Of a DNA stretch of 64,000 nucleotides, positions 53,101 to 57,434 are shown piece by piece. Source of the DNA: CAYUYV01 sp964474635 (GTDB taxonomy: Bacteria; Pseudomonadota; Alphaproteobacteria; JAJFIK01). A program made the position numbers and the translations under genes. The stretch covers positions 41,816-105,815 of the forward strand of contig CAYYTT010000003.1 in the NCBI GenBank assembly GCA_964474635.1, written 5' to 3'. Position 1 is the stretch's first letter. Each line of letters begins with the position of its first letter. The notes under the pieces were generated by a model. The model saw nothing but the letters and a program-made list of their open reading frames with translations, did not search any database and was not told the origin of the DNA.

Positions 53101-53847
53101 CGTGCCCAGCGGATCGGTCACTTCAATCAAGCGCACAAAATCATTGCCAGTGAAACTGAGGCGCTGAAACAGATACGTGCCGGTATCACCGTCAGGCTGC
53201 GCACCGATCACATGCGCGGGTTGGAGCGTTCCATCGATAGTCGAAGGGTCCGTGACCGTGAAGGAGGCCCCCCCGCCATCATAAAAGCCGTTGGTCCCCG
53301 CGCCTTTGTCGAGGGTCCAGAGTAACGAGTCGAGATAATCGTCGCCTTCGGATGAAAAAACATTGTTTGTGATGTAGACCGCCTCTTCATCAACTGCGAG
53401 GCCAGGGTAGTCTACCCAGCCAGCCACGCCGTCGATGTTTTGAAGGGCATCAATACGCTGAACCCACCAACCGTCGTTCGGGTCACCCGTTTTGGAAACG
53501 GCCACATCGATGTAGCTTTGCTCATCGTCATTGAAGCCCGAATTGCGTCCACCATAGGATAGGGCAACAACGACGAAGCGATCCTCAAAACGGTCGTAAA
53601 CCACTTTCGGATCGAAGACTGTATTCGTACTTGAATTGCCAAATACTGTGGTATCAAGTCCGTTTTGAAGGAAAAAATTCCCGAGGGTTTCACTATATTT
53701 CTGCGTTCCGTCCCGCAAATACCATTCGATATTATTGTTCACGACATTAACGAGATGACCTTGGCCCACGGCGCCGAAGGGATCAGCCGGAATGGAAGAG
53801 GACTCCTGGGAGGAAACGGCATCAATCACAACGGTGCGCGAAAACAT
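38131..53847 (-). CDS. Giant modular RTX protein (VWA, Calx-beta, beta-helix), type I secretion substrate
   Basis: A 5,238-residue surface or secreted protein. Approximate order: propeller-like head (20-455); Calx-beta (460-590); jelly-roll-like segment (595-810); Calx-beta; CSLREA plus right-handed beta-helix (930-1330); Calx-beta; second beta-helix (1455-1860); cadherin/VCBS-like repeats (1865-2080); an integrin-like VWA (DLSGS, about 2150); more VCBS-like repeats. Three complete-MIDAS VWA domains follow (DVSGST near 2900, 3470 and 4150, each with T and D motifs such as FFLTDG) among ten Calx-beta modules. Last come 25 RTX nonapeptides (4926-5150) and an uncleaved C-terminal secretion region. 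There is no N-terminal signal peptide, as expected for type I export. It probably acts in Ca-dependent adhesion. AAGGGAT precedes the start. No hlyB/hlyD/tolC genes are in the window. Confidence 0.93.
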   Translation of the reverse strand: MFSRTVVIDAVSSQESSSIPADPFGAVGQGHLVNVVNNNIEWYLRDGTQKYSETLGNFFLQNGLDTTVFGNSSTNTVFDPKVVYDRFEDRFVVVALSYGGRNSGFNDDEQSYIDVAVSKTGDPNDGWWVQRIDALQNIDGVAGWVDYPGLAVDEEAVYITNNVFSSEGDDYLDSLLWTLDKGAGTNGFYDGGGASFTVTDPSTIDGTLQPAHVIGAQPDGDTGTYLFQRLSFTGNDFVRLIEVTDPLGTISFTTTDIDLGKEVTGFTPFDAPQLGTTVLLDAGDPRALDAVYRDGVIYSVFTAFPDSGPDANQATAYWVELDVDGVTPFLLDQGAIGGEDIAPGTHTYYPSIAVNGNGDVGIGFSASSPSTYAGAYFAVHDNDALDGQIGPSQLVQEGLDFYENTRGGRNRWGDYSGIAIDPLDDQTFWVYNKYAALRDLGAVSNSGEWATVWASFVDTSSTPPEVSIAAPASAVSEGTGDQQTAVFTVTRSGDASGSASVSYVVTPSGLDQADVDDFVGSLFPRGTIHFAGGERTKILPIGIIGDPWFEGDEGFTVTLVDPVGMNLGAQVSAETVIRNDDANAAPVAEAQNFNALIPGDISEQFFSSNDLNGASTANINGPGLDFFTRWTLKASPSGPTTGLDGDMSDAIGVSVRSGFNAPDVSPNGTAISFGTEQYYSVNDGDGIIDLRFDGIDLSGLTNRSLSLSYWVGDAGTYDGTGDFADKLQIFLGTFSAPIEQVLLDLQGADLDAVKVPDDGSANWTTVTFDLEPYLGQPGIPEDDFQILISTQTYEDDETIAIDDVVLRGEALPVAPGTITIARRDAVKAEGADGPTVFTFELTRTGDTTGTATVAYAVTGLGGTPASAADFVGNSLPQGTIAFADGQTTATLAIEVASDSVVEGAEQFQVTLSVPTNSVLGTPSTATGVIADASATEADSLIVTTAQDVVDPLDFQTSLREAIMAANDGDTVRFSASLAGSTLVLTNGALAFNQNLTIDGDTDGDGKADIGIDGGGRSRVMVVQGGSSAARQSVTLESLTVTDGFASVFAPTVFSSELYGGSGLLVGPYADVTVINSSITDNQGVYLQGGGVAVRSGATLSLINTLIADNRAASGGGLHVGQGAAATLTNTVVNANTGYFSGGGLNTAPNAEVVIQNSTLTSNGAGDTGGGVLIQNGGLVQSANSIIAGNSAILYGFDLYVAAGGNFASSGGTILGSSYSGSGSRFITSSDLTLGLGNSFTTQDVFESVVSLSGGVFGGVRADNGGVIETVALNAEPANPALDAGVAELPIDALDLDGDGNIGEPLPVDARGFDRAVFLQARASSVDSGSFELQSSEVTSTVSLSPSLVELSEGNSGSTVFEFMVTRTGDLSGAASVTALVGNGGPGSAEPSDFGADDFPTFTATFGDGDPTAPLTVSVVGDSSPESEIETFILSLINAEGTFIGAPSVARGNILNDDGVGAPVVTVTTALDVVSAVDGETSLREALSAVADGGTIQFDGALSGQTVSLTNGELVIDRNVTINGDTDGDRTADIILDAGGASRVVRIEDGTSNVDERSVRLESLTITGGIASFGTYYSTSRDNRGGGIYVGRDVNLTIVDTLIHDNRASSGGGIAVGSSSSVSLFNSTVSDNYLVFGFGGGGGIFADSGTNILGVNLTVADNMATNGAGGGIEGDAVALYNSTITGNSSGDFGGLGGGVYVNGVLSLSNTIVAGNTYSSSFTVRSDIAGGNYFNGAQGALNSLGGNILGSAPAYFAGALNVSDSVFGDGNSLTEADIFAGPVATYGLDLLADNGGTVPTVALLNMITNPALDGAVGPIPLDPLDLDGDGNTGEDLPVDARGFSRSVDVPGVGLTATDIGAFELQLGNTPPLALNDAVSTDEDTALPSIMVLDNDSDPDAGDTVTLVDIDGAGILGLVTDNADGTLAYDPRGVFDVLPEGASTTEAFTYTISDEAGATATATVTVTVTGVNDAPEARDDALTTDDDTPLSAIPVLDNDSDPDAGDMLTIVSLDTAGTLGAVTDNGDGTVSYDPAMAFDGLGAGATATDQFTYTVRDGFGATSTATVSVTVTGQNNPPVAIDDAFAADAGGLAMGSVFGAESEIIETVLSSAGSAVDVQRYSVVLAAGDPLTLDVTVTTPERTGTGLLDLVLLQDLSGSFSGDLVTLRALAPDLFDSVTALGFDAAFGVASFIDKPVSGFGSTISSFPYRTDLPLTASRGDFLDTINGLDTQPGGDAAESQLEALLQVSLRDLEIGYRPGASRIVVLTTDAPFHVAGDLASVPPNNGDAILDGDPPGSGEDYPSVEQVRNALISAGIVPIFAVTSNRTDVYDDLVTQLGVGAVVVLEADSSNIISVIEESVEISLSTVIGAVSDDDFGYVTSFTPSAGFADVDPGTEVTFSILLETDDPGDLADTLTFSVPGFGVVQIDVEPDVQDFDPDDDDFSVTAVEGVATAVGQSFMLPSGAIVNLAADGVLTYDVNGAFQSLAEGETTTDSFEYTISDVFGATDSALVTVTVTGINDAPEAVDDTVTTDEDTAVASISVLGNDRDPDTGDMLSVESVNTTGTLGSVTDNGDGTLAYDPNGAFETLGVGETATDVFSYSITDGAGETATATVTVTVTGVNDNPVAADDTATTDEEVAVAGLALLANDTDVDGGPLTIFALNGQAVLSGDTVVLGSGALVRLDADGTVTYDPNGQFADLAFGATATDLFAYSVADGNGGSASAQVTVTISGTEPAVLRLVEDTVTLTEGNTGDETVFTFTVERTGNTSGTASATYTVVGTGSDPADDDDFVGGILPTGTVSFADGQVSQTIDIVVSGDLFVEADETFTLILSDPVDAIVADGPLETSSATGTIPETAQDVSLSLTAPDATDAETVNVTGLISLGDLAGSSAFNIVYIIDVSGSTDSDLGGAGAQFVGDASVGDQNGDGNANDVIDAEIAAYKGLTDVLITAGLGGANLQIVPFGTVVDTTFVGAISQDLDRNGTNDAVSFLEGLNGIFPQTDFEPPLQEAISYLSAQTGGENVVFFLTDGMSTVASDFSDEVATLLDPLGLNATIRTIGVGQNADLDTIDLIDDGIANNSAERVLNPQELEAGLIGSDLDPAEIDRLEISVNGVLALTLLPDDLAETPLGLSYTADLAGLDPTLDDTISVRVIFTDTDMTALETNQIVENDLLATPGVLGIIENDDAPGVLDIAADDIALAEGDVGPAAFTFTVTRTGNTTGPASVAYTVTGGGTDPAQADDFIGGVLPSGIVTFADGQVDATITIEVAGDQNVEADEGFTVTLSGAVDATLGFDVAASSTILNDDTVGVLRIVEETITLTEGNTGDQTLFSFTVERVGNTTGGASATFTVSGTGSDPANGADFVGGLLPTGTVSFIDGQSEATIEVLVSGDLMVEADEAFTVSLSDAIDATIQDVADQTTNASTSIPDTGQDVSLSLTAPDATSADTIDVSGFVSLGDAPSSTDLNILYIIDVSGSTDNLFAGSTVGDVNNDGASNTILDAEIVAFTALNESLIATGFGLTDIAVIQFNSAASTVFTGTPVLDASTDGTPDVVEVLRSLNGFGQTSFEAPLQEAIAFLSAQSSGENVIFFVSDGDVPTNDFTDEVDVLIDPAGLDATIRVFGVGTSADIANLDLVDDGLANGTAVLALDPAALEAGLSGSSGVQPADINRLDIFVNGVLTRTLQPTDLVSTPFGLRYNASLAGLDPLADDEITTRVVFTDTDMTTLETSQIVENDLPATPGVLGIIENDDAPGVLTIAADQISLGEGDAGTTNFTFTVTRSGNTTGTASALYTVTGSSADAAQADDFVGGVLPAGMVTFADGQMEATITIEVAGDQVVEADEAFTVTLSNAVDATFGTVIDAASIITNDDVPGVLTISADQDALPEGDTGVTPFSFTVTRTGNLTGTASVLATVAGSGGNPASADDFGGVLPPPVTVTFLDGQDEVSVTIDVTGDTVVEPDETFSVVLSDPTDATLGVEVEAMSTIVNDDSFGALRIVEETIALTEGNLGDETVFTFTVERTGNTTGSASATFTVSGTGSDPADGLDFVGDSLPTGTVTFGDGDALAEISVVVSGDLLPEADETFTVTLSDPVNATLTQTTQQTTSASGTIPETAQDVSLSLTAPDTTVEDTIGVSGFISLGDAVTSDEFNVVYVIDVSGSTSGDFSGGVPVGDLNADGTPDTVLDGEIAGFLALNDSLLVNGLGASDVAVIAFTNSATTVFSGTAQEDLNIDGTPDVVEVLRSLSSGGNTAFGPPLQEAIGFLSGQATGQNFVFFLSDGNASENFLDEVTTLIDPLGLDTTIRAIGIGNGADLDTLDLVDDAIANGSAERVLDPQALQAGLTGGSGVSPADIDRVELFVNGALVETLAPADLVSTPFGLRYAADLSGLDPLADDEIRARVVFTDMDMTALETSQIVENAAGSSGGALGIIINDDTPSELTLAADQISLQEGDTGATTFTFTVTRTGNLTGSASAAYTVAGTGADPASAEDFVGGGFPTGAVTFADGEASATITVEVQGEAVFEADEAFTVTLSDPQSATLGASTQATSTILNDDVPGVLTIASVLANLPEGDTVGATLTFVVVRSVNAAGPVSVDFSVTGIGANGVDADDFPGGVLPSGTVEFADGQAVALVTVPVAGDTLPEANEFVAVTLSNPVGAVLGDSITAVGTVINDDDFGELTIAADQVSLDEGDGGTTVFTFTVSRTGNLTGPSSATFTVAGEGIDPASADDFVGGVFPTGTVMLADGDASATITIEVEGDLAVEGDEAFSVTLSNSAMATLGTDITAQSTIVNDDALGVFTVEPDMAFEFEGDAGLTAFTFRIIRSVNQAEAASVDFAIEGVGSQFFAADGDDFSGGVLPMGRVDFADGEAEQEVTVLVNGDLALELDEDFRIVLSNPVNGVLGADISAVGTIRNDDQPSDEDMVIKLGDEDDLVITGGGDDTICAGNGDNLIFGGDGDNLIEAGKGNDTVTSGDGDDRIHIAKGDNVVDAGDGDNEVGTGKGDDSLTAGAGDDDIDAGDGDNTIDGGEGDNTIFAGRGFDVVTTGAGRDRIDAGGGDNVVESGGGNDIVTTDDGFDFVSGGDGHDRITSMGGDNILLGGDGNDIITAGWGFDSLDGGAGNDRISAGDGNDTITGGEGDDLLTGGFGSDLFVFSGAFGQDVIFDFDQLGNDVLSVTGTGFVFADFDVTGDGLIDAADAALSATVTLSGTSSLSLNFGGSGEILFDGTSALGLEDLQF
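38390..39070 (-). repeat. RTX nonapeptide-encoding repeat tract
   Basis: The DNA encodes 25 consecutive nonapeptides of the GGxGxDxux type (for example AGDGDNTID, GGDGNDIIT), the Ca-binding beta-roll of RTX proteins. Many repeats have Asn after the Asp (GDN) instead of the commoner GND. The tract abuts the C-terminal secretion region. Confidence 0.9.
39088..45700 (-). repeat. Internal duplicated cassettes: Calx-beta (360 nt) and Calx-VWA
   Basis: Equivalent codons at the start of successive Calx-beta modules fall at 44278, 43918; 42583, 42223, 41863; and 40528, 40168, 39808, 39448. Within each run the period is exactly 360 nt. The Calx-plus-VWA cassettes from 43918 to 42583 and from 41863 to 40528 are both exactly 1335 nt; the first cassette (45640 to 44278) is 1362 nt. 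Stretches around 42585-42640 and 44280-44335 remain nearly identical in DNA, indicating fairly recent duplication or gene conversion. Confidence 0.85.
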
Positions 53848-54405
53848 CTCTTTATCCCTTGTTCAATCGAGCTGCTATCCATGCTGATACAAGGCGAGGT
53901 GTAATCATCTATAGGTCGCTTCCTGGATTAGACCTGACACGGATTGTCAAAGTACCGACATTCCAATTGTAAGGCACGCTCCATTATTCACCGAAGGGGA
54001 ATAGACCCTTTTGCCGGTGTCGAAACGACGACGATATGTGACGGGTTCACATCCCATCACTGCTATGAAGAAGACACACGCCCTTGTTCACCGCATGCGC
54101 GGCGTTGAAAACAGTTGAATTGCATGCGGACTACTCCCCCCGCATAGACGTTACATCCTACAAGGGAGTTACGGAATTTCAAGGCGGCTTGCGTATTTTC
54201 GACGCTAATTTATGCTCCAAGTAAAATTTAGGAATTTTTCTCCGAATTTGAGTGAAAATTTCAAATTTGAAAATTTGAACAAGTTCCAAAAGGCCGATAG
54301 CGTAATTTTTCTTGGGTTCCTGTTTCCTATTCTCCGCTTTGAATTGGAGGCTCTCAAAACCTCTGATCTGTCCAAGTGCATTGGGTCATTCAGATGGTGC
54401 AGCTT
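53848..54405. other. Upstream region of the giant gene with AT-rich island
   Basis: About 560 bp without a supported gene. TTGACA on the minus strand (53950-53945) could be a -35 box for the giant gene. An inverted repeat CCGCATGC/GCATGCGG lies at 54091-54098 and 54122-54129. From about 54181 to 54350 the DNA turns strongly AT-rich with overlapping AAATTT/TTTGAAAATTTG motifs, unlike anything else in the window. This could be a silencer-binding or curved DNA segment or an inserted remnant. Confidence 0.6.
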
Positions 54406-54499
54406 GTCATCGCGAGCCGCTATTCGGCGGCGCGGCGATCCAGGGCCACTGGCTCCGGATTTCGTTGCCCTGGATGGCTTCGCTTTGCTCGCCATGACG
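54406..54499. repeat. MITE/REP-like intergenic palindromic element
   Basis: The 94-bp element begins GTCATCGCGAGCC and ends GGCTTCGCTTTGCTCGCCATGACGG-like, giving terminal inverted repeats. Inner arms GATCCAGGGCCA and TGCCCTGGATGG are also inverted. Elements with GTCAT-GCGAGC ends and CTTCGCT stretches are common, mobile-looking intergenic repeats in many Alphaproteobacteria. It is a single copy in this window. Confidence 0.75.
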
Positions 54500-54656
54500 G
54501 CATGAAACTCAATCATCGACATGTGCCGCTGCACCAGCTCAAACCCTGCAACCGTGCAGGAGGTTGGACGTGGTTTTGGCAGAAAAATGCCGGCGAGCCA
54601 TTGCGGCGCGCCGGTGTTGGTCTTTCCGTCCGCTGCCTTGTTCTTGTCCGAAATGA

Positions 54657-55571
54657 TCAGTTGGCGGCGGTGTCTGCGTAGCCGGCGTAGGAGGCTTTGA
54701 GGCTTGCGTGGTTGAGCAGCATCTCGGCGACTTGCTCCGTTCCTGTACGCTCGAATATGCGGCTGCGCACCCAGTAGGATTCGGTCCGCCGGCTTTCCGA
54801 CAGGGCGACGATTTCCCGGCGGATCAGATATTCCTCGCCCACAAACAGCGGGCCCTTGATCATACGAATTTCCTGGTCGGCGAACAGGCCGATGGCGGGG
54901 CCTTTTATGGGAAACCGGGCCAGGGCGCTCGAGTATTCCGCAAGTACGCTGATCATTTCCCAGGGTATCACGGGGCGCCCCCAGGGGGAGGCCGCACCGT
55001 CGGCATACATGCCGGCATCTTCCGTAATGACACGCAACTTGTCGCTCAGCGAAAAGGGATAAAGACTGCCCATATGCTGGTCCGGATCCATACGGACGAT
55101 TTCATCCTGCGCCCCCGTCATCCCCACATGCAGATCCTCAAGGATCAAGAGACGTTCGGCCGGGCGCAGCTTGGCCATGCGCTCCTCGAGCAGGGTCGGG
55201 CCGGCGCCAAGGCTGGCCGAGGCCTCCAGCACAGGCGTCCCATCGGCCTTTTCCGCCCAAACGCGGGTCCGGGTCGCCCCCGCGGGCGGAACCTCGGCGA
55301 AGGCGCGCACCGCCTCACCTTCGACCACCATGGTCTGATAATGCGCCGAGATGCAGCCGGTCTCGAAGAAGGCCTGGCCCCAGATGCGCGCCAGCAGGGG
55401 CACCAGCTGGCTGAAATGGGTGGGGCCTTCGATGGGCCCGGCCGTAAAGCCAAGACCCTCGGCGATGGAATCATCGTGGAGCGAGGCATGGCCGCCATAT
55501 TCCTGGTCGGCCAGCATCTGCCGGGGTTTGCGCAAGGGTCCGGACAGAACGAGGGGCGTTTCGAACACCAT
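54657..55571 (-). CDS. Hotdog-fold (MaoC-like) protein
   Basis: A 304-residue protein with features of a tandem hotdog fold as in MaoC-like hydratases. The N-terminal half has ASLHDDSIAEGLGFTAGPIEGPTHFSQLVPLLARIWGQAFFETG and VRAFAEVPPAGATRTRVWAEKADGTPVLEASASLG. The C-terminal half has PFSLSDKLRVITEDAG, then IGLFADQEIRMIKGPLFVGEEYLIRREIVALSESRRTESYWVRSRIFE. The His/Asp pair near LHDD and the PIEGPTHFSQL segment resemble substrate-binding regions of enoyl-CoA hydratase relatives. The specific reaction is not known. GAGGAGAC precedes the start. It lies 33 bp downstream of a transporter gene, so the two are probably cotranscribed, suggesting uptake and metabolism of one compound. Confidence 0.7.
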   Translation of the reverse strand: MVFETPLVLSGPLRKPRQMLADQEYGGHASLHDDSIAEGLGFTAGPIEGPTHFSQLVPLLARIWGQAFFETGCISAHYQTMVVEGEAVRAFAEVPPAGATRTRVWAEKADGTPVLEASASLGAGPTLLEERMAKLRPAERLLILEDLHVGMTGAQDEIVRMDPDQHMGSLYPFSLSDKLRVITEDAGMYADGAASPWGRPVIPWEMISVLAEYSSALARFPIKGPAIGLFADQEIRMIKGPLFVGEEYLIRREIVALSESRRTESYWVRSRIFERTGTEQVAEMLLNHASLKASYAGYADTAAN

Positions 55572-55604
55572 GTCGGCGTCTCCTCAGATTTGGGCGCTTA
55601 AAGC

Positions 55605-57074
55605 TCAACTGACATTGCGTGTGCCGGCCTCGTCCTCGGCGGCGAGCAAGCGCAAATTCTCCGCATGCCCCATCCGTGTCACCCGGTACATCACCAGGAC
55701 CGCGGCGGAGGCAAGACCAAAGCCCATATAGACGATCGGATAGGACAGGGCGAACGCAAACAAGGTGTCCTCCGGGACCTCGCCCGGGCGGGCGGCCGTG
55801 GGCCAGGCAATGGCCTGGAGAACGACGCCCAAAATGAAGACGCCCATACCGGAGGTGGCCTTACGCGCGAATGTCCGTGTGGCGAAGAACACCCCTTCGG
55901 AGCGGCGCTTGGTCTTCTTTTCACTTTCCTCGGCCATATCGGCAATCATGGAGGCGATCATTGTCCCCATCATGACGAGCACGGCAACCTCGACAAATGT
56001 GTGGACCAGCAGGATGGGCAACAGAAAGGGGCTGTCATTGCTGACAAAAAGCCCCCCAAGGCGCAGCAGGATCGGCAAGGGCAAGTTAAGCACCGCAAAG
56101 AGGGTCAAGCCGATGGCCACATGCTTTTTCTCCCGTCCGCCAGCGAGGCGGGGCACCAGGGCCAACGCGATCAGGGCCGCAAAAAACTGGGAAAAGACCA
56201 TGTAGCGCACATCATCGCCCGTCAGTTCCCAGAAGAAAAAATTCACATAGTTGAACGCCGACGCGGCAAAGCCCGAGGCGGTGTAGAACAGAAGGGAGCT
56301 GAGAAACAGGGCAAGGAAAGACCGCTCCGCGACGGTCGTCCAGAAATCACGGATAAAACGCCCCAGGCGCATTTTTTCATATTCGGGGGGCTGGCGCAGA
56401 TTGGGGATCTGGGCATGGGTGCCGAGCGAGGACAGCACCATGGCTCCAAACATCATAATGGAGGCCGCAAGGCCATAGCCCTGGAAGGCTTCCGCGCTCA
56501 GCCCGCTGGGGTTGGCTTCGGTCGGCTTCAGGAACACCCCATAGGCCAGAAGCGCGATGAACAGGCCGCCCCACCAGCCGAAGAAGTACCGGAAACTCAA
56601 GACGGATGTACGCTGATCGTAATCGTCCGTGAACTCCGCTACGAGGGCCGTGTTCGGGACCTCGAACACGGTGATCAGGGTCCGCACCAGCACCGACAAG
56701 GCGAGCATGTACAAAAACAGTGTCTGTTGCGAGGCGGTCTCCACGTCGATCAGCGGATCCCAGAGCAAATAAAAGGCCAAGGTCACCGGCAGGATGGCGG
56801 CATACATGAACGGGTGCCGCCGCCCAAGCCGGGAGCGGAAATTGTCCGATACATGACCCACCACAGGGTCGGAAACTGCGTCGAGCACCATGGCAATCGC
56901 GAGGGCGAGCCCGGCCAGGGAGGGCTGCAGGCCCAAAATCTGGCTATAGAACAAAAGCAGAAAATAGCCGAAGCCATTGTCCTTCACGCCATACGCCACG
57001 GCCCCAATGCCGTACATGATTTTCAAACGACGCCCCACGGGCGCGCGGGTTTGGGGTCCGGCGGCTGACGTCAT
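55605..57074 (-). CDS. GPH-type MFS transporter (glycoside/pentoside/hexuronide:cation symporter family)
   Basis: A 489-residue, roughly 12-helix carrier. Family signs are the N-terminal KIMYGIGAVAYGVKDNGFGYFLLLFYSQILGL and the loop LDAVSDPVVGHVSDNFRSRLGRRHPFMYAAILPV, the DP-x-x-G-x-x-SD and GRRHPF motifs of MelB-like symporters. A second-half helix-loop region contains MADMAEESEKKTKRRSEGVFFATRTFARKATSGMGV. Substrates in the family are sugars, sugar acids and some terpenoid-like compounds; here it is unknown. The gene has GGGAGGAG before the ATG and lies upstream of a hotdog-fold gene in the same operon. The 190-bp gap to the ArfA-like gene holds both divergent promoters. Confidence 0.9.
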   Translation of the reverse strand: MTSAAGPQTRAPVGRRLKIMYGIGAVAYGVKDNGFGYFLLLFYSQILGLQPSLAGLALAIAMVLDAVSDPVVGHVSDNFRSRLGRRHPFMYAAILPVTLAFYLLWDPLIDVETASQQTLFLYMLALSVLVRTLITVFEVPNTALVAEFTDDYDQRTSVLSFRYFFGWWGGLFIALLAYGVFLKPTEANPSGLSAEAFQGYGLAASIMMFGAMVLSSLGTHAQIPNLRQPPEYEKMRLGRFIRDFWTTVAERSFLALFLSSLLFYTASGFAASAFNYVNFFFWELTGDDVRYMVFSQFFAALIALALVPRLAGGREKKHVAIGLTLFAVLNLPLPILLRLGGLFVSNDSPFLLPILLVHTFVEVAVLVMMGTMIASMIADMAEESEKKTKRRSEGVFFATRTFARKATSGMGVFILGVVLQAIAWPTAARPGEVPEDTLFAFALSYPIVYMGFGLASAAVLVMYRVTRMGHAENLRLLAAEDEAGTRNVS

Positions 57075-57263
57075 GGCAAGTCTCCTCCCGTGCCAGGATT
57101 TCGTTTCGGCATTCTTCGCCTGTCGTGCGCGTGCCGATAGGAAAGCCTAGCCCAAGGCGGCGGCGGGTCCATCTTCAAAATCCGCTGTAAGCTGTGCATA
57201 TAAAGAGGCATCGGCGGTGCAAAGGGAGCGCCGCCAGTGCTTTGAGACCAAAAGGAGCCTTCC

Positions 57264-57434
57264 ATGACGACGCGCCGTCCCCATAATCGGGCGGCCCGGG
57301 CCTTGCGCCAGTGCCGCCCGACGGTCCATCGAGACCGGACCAAATACACACGCAAGGGCAGAAAGCCCCGGGGCGAGCGCGGGGCTTTCGCCGTTCTGGC
57401 CGGAGCAGAGGTCCATGCATCCGGCGCCCTATGA
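57264..57434 (+). CDS. ArfA-like alternative ribosome-rescue protein
   Basis: A 56-codon gene with a very strong start signal (AAAGGAG, 6 nt before ATG). The product is small and basic: MTTRRPHNRAARALRQ, then RPTVHRDRTKYTRKGRKPRG. The order N-x-AARALR, then a basic KYTRKGRK, parallels E. coli ArfA (NAIEALL, then SYMRKGKH). ArfA frees ribosomes stalled at the 3' end of broken mRNAs by recruiting RF2. In proteobacterial arfA genes a hairpin inside the coding region cuts or ends the mRNA, making arfA itself a nonstop message that tmRNA controls; a matching hairpin lies here at codons 33-42. Overlaps the next gene by 20 bp. Identification rests on short similarity plus this hairpin. Confidence 0.55.
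   Translation: MTTRRPHNRAARALRQCRPTVHRDRTKYTRKGRKPRGERGAFAVLAGAEVHASGAL
57361..57389 (+). terminator. Hairpin inside the ArfA-like coding sequence
   Basis: GAAAGCCCCG pairs perfectly with CGGGGCTTTC (10 bp) around a 9-nt loop, within the reading frame of the ArfA-like gene. Only a short T-stretch follows, so RNase III cleavage or weak termination are both possible. Either would give a message without a stop codon. Confidence 0.6.

Noticed and set aside
54205..54534. 109-codon minus-strand frame across the AT-rich island and the MITE-like repeat
   Set aside because: The ASKAKPSRATK-type translation is a known artefact of this family of intergenic repeats.
55665..57068. 467-codon open frame antisense to the GPH transporter
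   Set aside because: His/Gln/Gly-rich shadow frame; the minus-strand transporter has all family motifs and hydrophobic helices.
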